Shown: positions 20,242 through 30,040 of the stretch, piece by piece
Layout: the number at the start of each line of letters is the position of its first letter
Numbering within the stretch: position 1 is the first letter of the stretch
Assembly: GCF_030161895.1 (NCBI RefSeq)
Contig: NZ_BSVB01000001.1
Location: 1,054,001-1,118,000 of the forward strand
Source of the DNA: Pseudolysinimonas kribbensis
GTDB lineage: Bacteria > Actinomycetota > Actinomycetes > Actinomycetales > Microbacteriaceae
Length of the DNA stretch: 64,000 nucleotides
Direction: 5' to 3'
Notes under the pieces: model-generated
Seen by the model: only the letters and a program-made list of their open reading frames with translations
What the model was told of the DNA's origin: nothing
Database searches by the model: none
Translations under genes and position numbers: made by a program

Positions 20242-21195
20242 TCAGAAGACGGGCTGCGCGACCCGGCTCGTTCCGGCGGCGTAGTCACCGGTCTCGGGCA
20301 GGATGCGACGGAGGTACTCGCGATTGGCGGCGCAGACGCTCAGCCCGTCGCCACCGTAGTGCTCGAGCCCGAAGCTGCCCTGGAACCCCGCGCCGATCGC
20401 CATCGCGACGACCTCGCGGTGGTTGACGATGCCGCTCTCCAGCGGCGCGGGGATCGCGAACACCGCCCCGGTGGACGGGTCCTCGTCGCGCTGGTAGCTC
20501 TTGGCCTGCCAGTAGTTGGCGTACGGGAGGGTGGCGGCGTACAGGTCGCGCCAGTGCTCCACCGGCCGGTGCAGGCGGATGAGGTTGCCGACGTCCGGGC
20601 ACAGGCCGACCTCCGGCATCCCGATCTCCTCGACGAGCCGCACCGCCGACGCGGCCGTGCCGAGGTAGGTGTCCTCGTAGAGCTCGAGCGAGATCAGCAG
20701 GCCCACCTCGGCCGCGTGCCGCCCGAGTTCCTGAAGCCGGGCCACCGCGAGCGAGCGCACCTCCGGGTCGTCGGAGTCCTTCGGACCGTCGACGGTCCAG
20801 AACCACTGGGCCTTCTGCTGCGCGGCCGTCAGCGGCCGGTGCAGACCGAGGCAGACGACCTTCGCGCCGAGCCCCGCCGCTGCGTCGATCGTGCGGTGGT
20901 CGTACGCGAGGTTGGCCTCGCCGCTGTCCGGGTCGATCACGCTCTTGCGGGCGACCGGGATCACCGGCACGGTGAGCCCCTGCTCGCGCAGCACCTGCAG
21001 CAGCTCGTCGCGACGGGCCTCGGTCAGATCGCCCGGGCGTACCCAGCTGTCGATGAGGTCGACCCGGTCGAACCCCGCGCGGCGGGCCTGGCCGAGCACA
21101 TCGGCCCACACCGTCGCATCGGCGTCGTGGGCGTTCGGGAACTGCAGCAGCACTGCCGAGAGGGGCCAGTCGGCGGCGTTCAGCGGCATCGTCAC
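20242..21195 (-). CDS. Sugar isomerase/epimerase-like TIM-barrel protein (AP endonuclease 2 family)
   Basis: 317 residues with the xylose-isomerase-like barrel. Metal-ligand motifs are visible: ISLELYEDTYLG (Glu), GLCPDVGNLIRL (Asp), NYWQAKSYQRDED (Lys/Asp) and SFGLEHYGGDG (Glu/His). Family members interconvert sugars, inosose or hydroxypyruvate. Start at 21195, or two codons later. Located between the GH51 gene and two dehydrogenase genes on one strand, 23 bases before the next gene, so likely part of the pentose or sugar-acid breakdown. Confidence 0.8.
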   Translation of the reverse strand: MTMPLNAADWPLSAVLLQFPNAHDADATVWADVLGQARRAGFDRVDLIDSWVRPGDLTEARRDELLQVLREQGLTVPVIPVARKSVIDPDSGEANLAYDHRTIDAAAGLGAKVVCLGLHRPLTAAQQKAQWFWTVDGPKDSDDPEVRSLAVARLQELGRHAAEVGLLISLELYEDTYLGTAASAVRLVEEIGMPEVGLCPDVGNLIRLHRPVEHWRDLYAATLPYANYWQAKSYQRDEDPSTGAVFAIPAPLESGIVNHREVVAMAIGAGFQGSFGLEHYGGDGLSVCAANREYLRRILPETGDYAAGTSRVAQPVF

Positions 21196-21309
21196 GTCCT
21201 TCGCACGGGTGTCCGGATTCGGGATCCACGCTACCGCGGCCCGGAGGCGCGGCCCGCCGGATGCCGGAGGGGCCTCCGCATTCGGCAGACCGCGCGGTCC
21301 GATCGCGGC

Positions 21310-22827
21310 CTACGCGCGACCGAGTTCGATCGCGGTCCAGGACACCGCGGGCACGGTGATCGTCAGGGTGTCGCCGTCCACCACGGCCGACCCGTTGCCG
21401 TGGGGCGCGACCCGCTCGGGCTGCTCGAGCGTGTTGCGGGCGTTGACGTCGTCGTCCGAGATCGTCTGCGCCGAGAGCACGTTCACCCCACCGAGCCCGC
21501 CGACGTCGATGCTCACGGTGGCGGAGTCGGTCTGCGATCGGTTGACCAGGAACACGGCGGTGCGCCCGGTCGCGTCGTCGTGCGTGGCGACCGCGTCGAG
21601 CTGCGGGACCTCGCCGTACAGGGCGGTCTCGTACGTCGGCGACTCGAGCTTGACCTCGAGCGCGCGCCCGCCCGCGAGCCTCGACGTGATCGCGAACGGG
21701 AAGAACGTCGTCTGACGCCAGGCCGGTCCGCCCGGCTCGGTCATGATCGGTGCGATGACGTTGACGAGCTGGGCCAGCGAGGCCGCGGTCACGCGATCGG
21801 CATGCTTGAGCAGCGAGATGAGCAGCCCGCCCACGACGACCGCGTCGGCGACCGAATAGACGTCCTCGAGGAGGCGGGGAGCCTTCGGCCAGGACTCGAT
21901 GCCCTCGATCCGATCCACGTCGCGGTATCGGTCCTGGTACCAGACGTTCCACTCGTCGAACGAGATGTCGATCGTCTTCGTGCTGCGCTTGACCGCCTTG
22001 ACGTGATCGGCCGTGTCGATCACCGTCTCGATGAAGCGGTCCATGTCGACGGGCGACGCGAGGAAGCTCCCGAGGTCGCCATCGCGCTCCTGGTAATAGG
22101 CATGGCACGAGATGAAGTCGACGTCGTCGTAGGCCTCCATCAGCACCTCCCGCTCCCAGGACCCGAAGGTCGGCATGTGCGCGTTCGAGGAGCCGCACAC
22201 GACGAGCTCGACGCGCTCGTCCAGCTGGCGCAGGGCCTTGGAGACCTGGGAGGCGAGCTTGCCGTAGTCGGTGCCGGAGCGATGGCCGAGCTGCCACGGG
22301 CCGTCCATCTCGTTGCCGAGGCACCACATCCTGACATCGAACGGCTCGGTGCGGCCGTTCGCGATCCGACGATCGGACAGCGTCGATCCGGATGCCACGT
22401 TCGCGTATTCGAGCAGATCGAGGGCTTCCAGCGTGCCGCGGGTGCCCAGGTTCAGGGCGAGCATCAGCTCGCCGCCGACCTTGTCGAGCCACGCGCCGAA
22501 CTCATGCAGTCCCACCTCGTTCGTCTCGGTGGAGTGCCAGGCGAGGTCGAGCCGCGTGGGGCGCTCCTCGCGCGGTCCCACGCTGTCCTCCCAGCGGAAG
22601 CCGGAGACGAAGTTGCCGCCGGGGTAGCGCACGGTCGAGACGCCGAGCTCGCGCACGAGGTCGATGACGTCCTGCCGGAAGCCGTCGGCATCCGCGCTCG
22701 GATGACCGGGCTCATAGAGCCCGTCGTAGACGCACCGGCCGAGGTGCTCGACGAAGGAGCCGAACAGGCGCCGGTTGATGGGACCGACCTCGAAATGGGG
22801 GTCGATGGTGAGACGGGCGGAGATCAT
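21310..22827 (-). CDS. Alpha-L-arabinofuranosidase, GH51
   Basis: Releases arabinofuranose from arabino-oligosaccharides and arabinoxylan fragments. 505 residues, normal for intracellular GH51 enzymes. Catalytic acid/base Glu173 in WCLGNEMDGPWQLG; nucleophile Glu292 in DISFDEWNVWYQ. The C-terminal ~130 residues form the beta-sandwich. No signal peptide, which fits action on imported oligosaccharides. It follows the ABC permease genes by 55 bases, so import and hydrolysis are produced together. Confidence 0.95.
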   Translation of the reverse strand: MISARLTIDPHFEVGPINRRLFGSFVEHLGRCVYDGLYEPGHPSADADGFRQDVIDLVRELGVSTVRYPGGNFVSGFRWEDSVGPREERPTRLDLAWHSTETNEVGLHEFGAWLDKVGGELMLALNLGTRGTLEALDLLEYANVASGSTLSDRRIANGRTEPFDVRMWCLGNEMDGPWQLGHRSGTDYGKLASQVSKALRQLDERVELVVCGSSNAHMPTFGSWEREVLMEAYDDVDFISCHAYYQERDGDLGSFLASPVDMDRFIETVIDTADHVKAVKRSTKTIDISFDEWNVWYQDRYRDVDRIEGIESWPKAPRLLEDVYSVADAVVVGGLLISLLKHADRVTAASLAQLVNVIAPIMTEPGGPAWRQTTFFPFAITSRLAGGRALEVKLESPTYETALYGEVPQLDAVATHDDATGRTAVFLVNRSQTDSATVSIDVGGLGGVNVLSAQTISDDDVNARNTLEQPERVAPHGNGSAVVDGDTLTITVPAVSWTAIELGRA

Positions 22828-22882
22828 CGCTGGCTTTCTGCTACGGACGGATGCGGGAGAGGGTCGGTCGGCTGGTGCGCGA

Positions 22883-23807
22883 CTACTTGAGGCTGCCGAT
22901 CGAGAGCCCGCCCCGCCAGTAGCGCTGGAGAGTCAGGAACGCGATCACGAGCGGGACCACCGAGATGAGCGAGCCCATCACGATGAGGCTCCAGAGGGAG
23001 TGCCCGCCGCCGTTGTTGCCCGAGGCAAGACCCTGCCAGACGCCGATCCCCACGGTGACCGGGTACAGGGTCTTGTCGCTGAGCATCACGAGCGGCAGGA
23101 AGTAGTTGTTCCACGTCGCGACCATCGACAGCAACAGGACCGTGACGATCGCGGGCCGCATGAGCGGCAGAGCCACCTGCAGGAAGGTGCGCAGCTCGCC
23201 CGCCCCGTCGACGCGGGCGGCATCGAGCAGCTCGTCGGGCACGGCGTCGCCGATGTAGACGCGCATCAGATAGACGCCGAACGGATTCAGCAGCGAGGGC
23301 AGGATGACCGCCCAGATCGTGTTGGTCAGTCCCGCGTCCGAGGCGAGGATGAACGTCGGGATCACCAGTGCCGTGAGCGGCACCATGACGGCTCCGAGGA
23401 GGAGCGAGAACATCAGGTTGCGACCGCGGAAGGCGAACTTCGCGAAGCCGTAGCCCGCGAGGATGGAGACGATCGTCGACCCGACGCCGCCGGCCACCGC
23501 GTACAGCGCGGAATTGCCGATCCAGTGCAGGTAGATGCTGCCGTCGTACGTGAAGAGGTCCTGCAGGTTCGCGAGGTAGCCGACGTTCTTGTCGAACCAC
23601 ATCGACCCCCGGTGCCTCCGAACAGCCCGGCCGCGTCCTTCGAGCTGTTGACGACCATCCAGTACACCGGGATGAGGAAGTAGACGACGAGGATCCCGAG
23701 GAAGATGTGCGCCGGCACGATCCCCGCCGGCGGCGGCCGCCGAGTCGGCGCCCGGATGCGGCGCCGCGTTCGAAGGCCCGTGTCGAGTCCAGGGCAGTGA
23801 CCGTCAT
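22883..23807 (-). CDS. Carbohydrate ABC permease, AraQ/MalG type (two frameshifts)
   Basis: About 309 residues restored. The ATG (23805-23807) overlaps the stop of the partner permease (ATGA). Two breaks occur: near 23722-23745, before the first helix HIFLGILVVYFLIPVYWMVVN, and at the C run 23606-23610, before MWFDKNVGYLANLQDLF. The rest is intact: EAA loop LLDAARVDGAGELRTFLQVAL, then NNYFLPLVML and tail LTLQRYWRGGLSIGSLK, all family-typical. It forms the membrane pore with the 23804-24760 protein. Confidence 0.85.
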
Positions 23808-24760
23808 GAGAGGAAGCTCCCGCGCTTGCGAGTGAGGAACAGGAAGATGTACACGCAGACGAAGACGACGACGCCCAGGGCGAATGAGAGCGCCGAGGCG
23901 TAGTTGAACTGGGCGTACGAGAAGGCCGTGAAGTAGGCGTAGAGGTTCGGCGTGAAGTCCTGCGTGATGCCGCCGTTCGAGATCGTGCGCAGCACGCTCG
24001 GCTCGGTGAAGAACTGCAGGGTGCCGATGAGGGCGAAGACCAGGATCAGCAGCAGCGCGTTCGTGACGAGCGGCAGCTTGATCCGCAGGGCGATCTGGCG
24101 GGCGTTGGCACCGTCGATCCGCGCGGCCTCGTACAAGGTGGGGTCGATGCCCTGCAGCGCCGCGTAGATGATGATCATGTAGTAGCCGGCCCACTGCCAC
24201 GTGACGATGTTCATGAGGCCGCCGAACACGTGCGAGGCGTCGAGCAGGAACGGTGCCTTCAGCCCGACCAGTCCGAACAGCTGCCCGAGCGGGCCGAACG
24301 TCGGGCTGTACAGGAAGCCCCACATGATGGCGCCGATGACGGCCGGGATGGCGTACGGCAGGAAGATCATCAACCGCGCGAATCGCGCGAAGCGGGTCGT
24401 GACCGCGTCGAGCACGAGCGCGATCGCGAGCGAGATGATCATCTGCACCGGGATCAGCACGAGCGAGAAGCCGACGACGAACGCGACACCGCCGAGGAAC
24501 GACGGATCGGTGAACGCCTTGATGTAGTTGTCGAGCGGCGCGAACACCGTCCCGGTCGCCAGCCCCTTGGTGAACAGGCTGTTGTAGAACGCGTACAGCA
24601 GCGGGGCGACGAGGAAGACGAGGAAGACGAGGGTGAACGGCAGGATGAACATCCAGCCGGTGAGGGTGCGGCGCCGATTGGCCGCGCGCTGCGCGGGCGA
24701 GGTCGGCACCTGGGGAACTCGAGCGCGTCGCGTCGGCGCGAGCGCGGAGGCAGAGGTCAT
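23804..24760 (-). CDS. Sugar ABC permease, AraP/MalF type
   Basis: 318 residues with six helices; the first, GWMFILPFTLVFLVFLVAPLLYAFY, follows a basic cytoplasmic N-terminus. The EAA loop is LYEAARIDGANARQIALRIKLPL. It has no large inserted loop, unlike the permease at 919-2285. The start ATG 24758-24760 was preferred over upstream codons because it leaves the usual short cytoplasmic tail and a 76-base spacer after the lipoprotein gene. Confidence 0.9.
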   Translation of the reverse strand: MTSASALAPTRRARVPQVPTSPAQRAANRRRTLTGWMFILPFTLVFLVFLVAPLLYAFYNSLFTKGLATGTVFAPLDNYIKAFTDPSFLGGVAFVVGFSLVLIPVQMIISLAIALVLDAVTTRFARFARLMIFLPYAIPAVIGAIMWGFLYSPTFGPLGQLFGLVGLKAPFLLDASHVFGGLMNIVTWQWAGYYMIIIYAALQGIDPTLYEAARIDGANARQIALRIKLPLVTNALLLILVFALIGTLQFFTEPSVLRTISNGGITQDFTPNLYAYFTAFSYAQFNYASALSFALGVVVFVCVYIFLFLTRKRGSFLS

Positions 24761-24836
24761 TCGGGAGGCCCTTCGAATGAGTGGATGCGGAAATCGGGTG
24801 GCCGGACCGGCCTGAACCGGCCCGGCCACCCCGGTC

Positions 24837-26192
24837 TCACTTGACCGTGAAGCCCTGCTGCTTGGCGTACTTGACCACGGCGTCCTGCACGGCCGCGGCG
24901 GCGCCCGCGCCGTCGATCTTGCCGCCGTTGATCGCCGTCAGCTGCTTCTGCAGCTGCGCGTAGTAGTACACCTGGAACGGGCTGTAGGTGAATCCCTTGT
25001 ACCCGTTCTCGGCCGGGATGTAGACCTCGCCGTAGGCCTTCTGACCGCCGAAGAAGTCGAGCGGGTAGTCCGCGATCTCCTTCGACTTCAGCACGGTCTG
25101 GTTGAGCGGGAAGATCACGAGGTTCTTCCACCCGTTCTCGAGCGAGGCGGGATCGGCGTCCAGCCCGAGAGCGACCTCTGCGGCGAGCTTCTTGTCCTTC
25201 GCCTGGGTCGTCACGGCGAACGCCGAGCCGCCCCAGTTGACCGAGACCGGGTTGCTGGGATCCCACTGCGGCAGTGGCGCCACGGCGAACTGCCCCTTGT
25301 CGTTGCCCTTGCCGACGCCGGCGCCGGTCAGATAGCCCGGTGCCCACGCCGCGGAGACGTAGGTGGCGTACTTGCCGCCCACGACGCCCGAGATGTACTC
25401 GGCCGTGAACTGGTCAGCCGTTCCGACGAGGCCCTTCTTGACCAGGCCGGCCCAGTAGTCGAGCACCTGCTTGGATGCCGGGTCGTCGAGCTTGACGCCG
25501 ACCTCCTTGGGCTTGGTCGGGTCGTACTGGAACGGATGGGCGCCCTTCTGGATCTGCAGCGCCATCATGACCGCGGGCACGTTGCCGCCGAGGTCGCCGA
25601 ACAGCGGACCGCCGGCGTCCTTGACCTTCTGCGCGTCCGCGGCGTACTCGTCCCAGGTGGCCGGGGGCTTCGTGATGCCGTACTTCGCGAAGATGTCCTT
25701 GCGGTAGATGAGGCCCATCGGGCCGCCGTCGATGGGCGCCGCGTAGACCGCGTCGCCGACCGAGACGTCCTTCCAGGCGCCCGCGCTGAAGTTCTTCTTC
25801 ACCTTGTTCGCGCCGTACTTGCTGATGTCGACGAGCGCGCCCTGGATGACGTAGTTGGCCAGGTGGTCGGCCTCGAGCATCACCACGTCGGGAGCGCCCT
25901 TCTTGGCCGAGACGGCGGTCTGGAACTTGTCGTACTCGTCGCCGCCCTGGCCGACGTTGTTCCAGCAGACCTGCACGTCGGTGTGGCTCTTGTTGAAGTT
26001 GTCGACGACCAGCTGCGTGTTGGGGTACCAGGCCCAGGCGGTCACCTTGGGCGCGTCCTTGTGGATGATCTTGTTGGTGCACTTCGCGTTCGCGTTCGCG
26101 TCGGCGCCGCCTCCGCCGCCTCCACTGCACGCCGCGAGCCCGGCGGCCATGACCAGAGCGGTCAGGCCGGCGATGAGAGCTCTCTTCTTCAC
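24837..26192 (-). CDS. Oligosaccharide-binding lipoprotein of the arabinan/GH51 importer
   Basis: 451 residues from the GTG 26190-26192 (AAGGGAA ten bases upstream). Signal peptide with lipobox LAAC (Cys22), Gly-rich spacer, then a family-1 extracellular sugar-binding fold. First gene of the operon lipoprotein, permease, permease, GH51, TIM barrel, two dehydrogenases. With a cytoplasmic arabinofuranosidase downstream, arabino-oligosaccharides are the likely cargo, as for AraN of Bacillus; this is inference. Control by the adjacent LacI is suggested by the palindrome 144 bases upstream. Confidence 0.88.
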   Translation of the reverse strand: MKKRALIAGLTALVMAAGLAACSGGGGGGADANANAKCTNKIIHKDAPKVTAWAWYPNTQLVVDNFNKSHTDVQVCWNNVGQGGDEYDKFQTAVSAKKGAPDVVMLEADHLANYVIQGALVDISKYGANKVKKNFSAGAWKDVSVGDAVYAAPIDGGPMGLIYRKDIFAKYGITKPPATWDEYAADAQKVKDAGGPLFGDLGGNVPAVMMALQIQKGAHPFQYDPTKPKEVGVKLDDPASKQVLDYWAGLVKKGLVGTADQFTAEYISGVVGGKYATYVSAAWAPGYLTGAGVGKGNDKGQFAVAPLPQWDPSNPVSVNWGGSAFAVTTQAKDKKLAAEVALGLDADPASLENGWKNLVIFPLNQTVLKSKEIADYPLDFFGGQKAYGEVYIPAENGYKGFTYSPFQVYYYAQLQKQLTAINGGKIDGAGAAAAVQDAVVKYAKQQGFTVK

Positions 26193-26335
26193 TGTGATCG
26201 ATTCCCTTCGAGGTGCGATGGACTTCGTTGTCGGACTGCACGGCCGCACGCGCGCCGGGCACCCCGTCGACGAGGGGGCGGCGCCAGGGGCACCGGATCC
26301 TCATCGACCCGTACAGCTCGACTGCCGAGCCGCTC

Positions 26336-26361
26336 TACAACGTTGTACGGTAAACGTTGTA
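26336..26361. promoter_or_regulatory. LacI-type operator pair upstream of the sugar importer operon
   Basis: Perfect palindrome TACAACGTTGTA at 26336-26347, followed by a degenerate copy GTAAACGTTGTA (26350-26361) in which only the right half-site matches. A central CG and 12-bp symmetry are typical of LacI/GalR operators. The same perfect palindrome occurs upstream of the neighbouring lacI gene at 27470-27481. Confidence 0.82.
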
Positions 26362-26414
26362 GAAGCATCTTTGGACATCTCCGGCGCCCGTGTCAAGACA
26401 CCGGCGACCGACCG

Positions 26415-27428
26415 TCAGATCGCGGGCGTCGATTCCCGATGGACGATGCGGAAGGCCGCCATGATCTCCCGCCGTTCCTGGTCGAGCCGTCCGGCGATCC
26501 GGTCGACGAGCAGCTCGATCGAGGTCTCGACGATCTCGGGCAACCCCGGATCGATCGTGGAGAGGCTCGGAATCGAGTACGCGGCGTCGTCGAGGTTGTC
26601 GAACCCGAGAACCGCGACGTCATCCGGAATGACGATGTGCGCCTCCTGCAGCGCACGCATCGCACCGAAGGCCAGGTTGTCGTTGAACGCGAAGAGCGCG
26701 TCGAAACGCGCGCCCGACGCGATCAGACGCCGCGTCACCTCGGCGCCATCGCGTCGGTGCCAGGGCAGCGCATAGCCGACCAGCTCCTCGCGGAACGGCT
26801 CCCCGGCCGCGTCCAGGGCCTCCCGGTATCCCCGCAGCCGGAGTCCGGCGGATCCGATCACCTCGCCCTCGTGGGCTCCGACGACCGCGATCCGGCGGCG
26901 GCCGAGACCGAGGAGGAACTCGGTGCCCGCTCGCGCCGCCTCCACGTTGTGCATCGTGACGTGGTCGGTCGGGCCGCCGAAGATGCGCTCCCCGAGCAGC
27001 ACGAGCGGGTACGGCCGGCGCAGCAGCTCGGCGTCCTCCTGCTGCAGGCCGAGCGCGCTGAAGAGCAGGCCGTCCGTCATCTTGCGGCGGGCACCACTGA
27101 GCACGTCGAGCTCGCGCTGGCGGTCGCCGCCGGTCTGCTCGATCAAGACCGTGAGCCCGCGCTGCTCGGCGGCCGCGATCATCCGGTCGGCGAGCTCCGC
27201 GAAGTAGCTGCTGAGACTGAGCTCGGGCACGGCGAGGCCGATGAGGCCCGTGCGCCCCGAGCGCAGACTGCGCGCCGACGGGTTGGGCTGATAGGAGAGC
27301 TCGGCGATCGCCGCCTCGACCTTGGCCCGCGTCTCCGCCCGGATGTGCGGGTAGTCGTTGATGACGTTCGAGACCGTCTTGATCGAGACCCCGGCGAGCT
27401 GCGCCACATCGTGGAGCGTGGAGGCCAT
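26415..27428 (-). CDS. LacI-family regulator of the arabinan/glucoside importer operon
   Basis: 337 residues. N-terminal DNA-binding domain TLHDVAQLAGVSIKTVSNVIND (residues 4-25) with hinge helix, then a periplasmic-binding-protein-like sugar sensor (NDNLAFGAMRALQEA, VLGFDNLDDAAY). It lies directly upstream of the importer operon and is flanked on both sides by copies of the same palindrome (26336 and 27470), so it probably represses the operon and itself until an oligosaccharide inducer binds. Confidence 0.92.
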   Translation of the reverse strand: MASTLHDVAQLAGVSIKTVSNVINDYPHIRAETRAKVEAAIAELSYQPNPSARSLRSGRTGLIGLAVPELSLSSYFAELADRMIAAAEQRGLTVLIEQTGGDRQRELDVLSGARRKMTDGLLFSALGLQQEDAELLRRPYPLVLLGERIFGGPTDHVTMHNVEAARAGTEFLLGLGRRRIAVVGAHEGEVIGSAGLRLRGYREALDAAGEPFREELVGYALPWHRRDGAEVTRRLIASGARFDALFAFNDNLAFGAMRALQEAHIVIPDDVAVLGFDNLDDAAYSIPSLSTIDPGLPEIVETSIELLVDRIAGRLDQERREIMAAFRIVHRESTPAI

Positions 27429-27463
27429 CGCCGCTCCTCACCGCGCGCGGGGTGCGCGTCGGC

Positions 27464-28881
27464 TCACTCTACAACGTTGTACTCACCCACCCGCCCCGTA
27501 CGCGCGAGTTCCGAGAACCAACGTCCGCTGTCCTTCACGAGCCGGTTCTGGGTGTCGTAGTCGACGCGCACGATGCCGAAGCGCTTGGTGAATCCGAACG
27601 ACCACTCGAAATTGTCCAGGAGCGACCAGACGAAGAATCCACGCAGATCCGCGCCGCGCTCCATGGCCCGATGCGCCGCGACGAAATGACGGTGCAGATA
27701 GGCGACGCGGGCGTCGTCGTGCACGGCGCCGTCCTCCACCCGATCGGGGAACGCGGCGCCGTTCTCGGTCACGGCGAGCGGGAGGCCGAACTCCTCGTGC
27801 GAGCGCACCAGCAGCTCCTCGAGGCCCGACGGGTCGATGTTCCACCCCATGGCGGTGAGCGGACCGGTCTCCGGCAGCCACTCGATCCCCTGCGTCGAGG
27901 GGAACACCGGTGAGCCGGGGCGCCGTCGGCGAGCCGTACCCGGCTCGTCGAGTAGTAGTTGATGCCGAGCAGATCGATCGGCTGGTGGATGAGCTCGAGA
28001 TCGCCCGGGCGCACGAATCCGAAGTCGCTCACCGCGCGCTGATCGGCGAGCAGGTCCTCCGGATAGCGCCCGTGCAGCATCGGGTCGAGGAAGATCCGGT
28101 TGCCGACGGCATCCACCCGGCGCACCGCCTCGTCGCCGCCCTGCCCGCCGGGCTCGCCGTCGGCGGCGCGCACGACGTGCAGGTTGAGCGTCACGGCGAC
28201 CGTCGGGTCGTTGGTGGCGGCGCGGCGGATCTCGGGCACCGCGAGCCCGTGCGCGAGATTGAGGTGATGGGCCGCCGCCAGCGAGGCCGCGGGGTCGGTG
28301 CGACCCGGAGCGTGGATGCCGGCCGCATATCCGAGGAACGCCGAGCACCACGGCTCGTTGAGCGTGATCCACCCCGCGACGCGATCGCCGAGCGCCTCGA
28401 CCGTGCGCGCGCTGTACTCGGCGAAGCGCGCGGCGGTGTCGCGGTTCGTCCAGCCGCCGAGGTCCTCGAGCTCCTGCGGCAGGTCCCAGTGGTAGAGCGT
28501 CGCCCACGGCTGGATGCCGCGCGCCAGCAACCCGTCGACGAGCCGCGAGTAGAACGAGAGCCCCGCCTCGTTGACCCGGCCCGACCCGCCCGGCTGCACC
28601 CGCGGCCACGCGATCGAGAAGCGATAGGCGCCGGCGCCGAGCTCCGCCATGAGGTCGAGGTCGGCCTCCCAGCGGTGATAGTGGTCGTCGGCGACGTCGC
28701 CCGTGCGACCATCCTCGATGCGGCCAGGGGCGTGGCTGAAGGTGTCCCAGATCGACGGCGTGCGCCCGTCCTCCCGGACCGCTCCCTCGATCTGGTACGA
28801 CGCGGTCGCCGTGCCGAACAGGAACCCGTCCGGGAATTCGGTGCCGGGCCGGTGGTAGCGGTCGTCGCCGGGGTCGCTCAC
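27464..28881 (-). CDS. Beta-glucosidase, GH1 (frameshifted)
   Basis: Cytoplasmic GH1 glycosidase, about 472 residues restored, acting on beta-glucosides such as cello-oligosaccharides. [18 protein letters not shown] (residues 16-33) is the GH1 N-terminal signature; acid/base Glu176 is in TLNEPW; nucleophile Glu near residue 373 is in [18 protein letters not shown] follows. The frame breaks at the G run 27917-27920: with one more base, ADGAPG joins [16 protein letters not shown] start 28879-28881 overlaps the ROK gene's stop (GTGA). No signal peptide. Confidence 0.93.
27470..27481. promoter_or_regulatory. LacI-type operator inside the beta-glucosidase 3' end
   Basis: Perfect palindrome TACAACGTTGTA, identical to that at 26336. 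It is 42 bases upstream of the lacI start and at the same time encodes Tyr-Asn-Val-Val four codons before the stop of the beta-glucosidase gene. It probably gives autoregulation. Confidence 0.8.
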
Positions 28882-30040
28882 GCGCCCCACTCTACGGAGG
28901 TGGGATCGGCGAGCACGGCACCGAGGGCGTGCTCCGCAGCGCCGACCAGCAGCCGGTCATCGCCGAGCCCGGCGGCCGCGAGCCGCACCCCGCCGGCCGC
29001 GACCGGCACGGCGAGCTCCTCGACGTGCCGGCGCAGGCCGTCGGGATCCGACTCGAGCAGGGTCGCCAGATACCCCCGAGCACGATGAGCTCCGGATCGA
29101 GCACGTTGACCGCGGTCGCCAGCGACGCGGCGAGCACCCGGCGCTGGCGGGCGAGCTCGTCGCGGATATCGGCGCGGTCGGTCGCGAGCAGGGCCGCCGC
29201 GAGCTCCGGCTCGGTGGCCGACGGCAGCCCGAGCGCGGCGAGCAGCCCGTCGCGCCCGACCTCCTCCTCGAGCACGCCCCGCGCGGAGGTGCGGTCGGCG
29301 GGATCGACGAAGCCGGCGGGGCTCTGCCCGAGTTCGCCCGCGAAGCCGCCGTGGCCGCCGAGCGGAGCGCCCCCGACGATGATGCCGCCGCCGATGCCGC
29401 TCGCGCCGCCGTTGAGATAGAGGAGGTCGTCGACGCCCCGACCGGCGCCGAAGAGGTGCTCGGCGAGCGCGCCGAGAGTCGCGTCGTTGCCGACCGCCAC
29501 CGGCCGGGCGGTCGCGCGCTCGACGAGGTCGCGCAGCGGCGCGTCGGTCCAGCCCAGGTGCGGCGCCCAGCGCACGACGCCGTCGGCCTCGCTCACCAGC
29601 CCGGGGACCGCGAGGCCCACCCCCGCCACCCGGCGCCCGGGAATCCCCGCCACGACCCGTGCGGCGAGCGCCGCGGTCTCCTCCGGCGTCGGCACGTGCC
29701 CCAGCTCGTGGCGCTCGTGCGCCTCGACCCGCGCGCCGAGGCCGACGACCGCCGTGGTGATGGCATCGACCTCGGGGTTCACCGCGACCACGACGAGACG
29801 CGGGTCCGCCGCGACGACCGGCGACGGGCGGCCCACCCGGTTGGTGGCCTCCGGGGCGGCCTCCCGCACGAGGCCCCGCGCGGCGAGGTCGGAGACCAGC
29901 CCGCCGACCGTCGAGCGGTTCAGGCCGGTCTGGGCGGTGATCCACGCGCGGGGCACCGGACCCTCCCGATGCACCAGCCGGAGCACCGCGGCGAGGTTGC
30001 CCCGGCGGACGTCGTCGAGGCCGCTCGCACCGCTCGCCAT
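28878..30040 (-). CDS. ROK-family transcriptional regulator (frameshifted)
   Basis: About 387 residues. N-terminal winged helix ([38 protein letters not shown]), then a ROK kinase-like domain ([31 protein letters not shown]). The ROK zinc motif with CxCGxxGC, expected after GELGQSP, is missing: no cysteines occur in that segment. The frame breaks at 29073-29077 (one C lost); restored, [10 protein letters not shown] continues as [17 protein letters not shown]. Start shares one base with the upstream lacI stop (TGATG). It probably senses xylose or a glucoside for the xyl/bgl genes. Confidence 0.87.
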
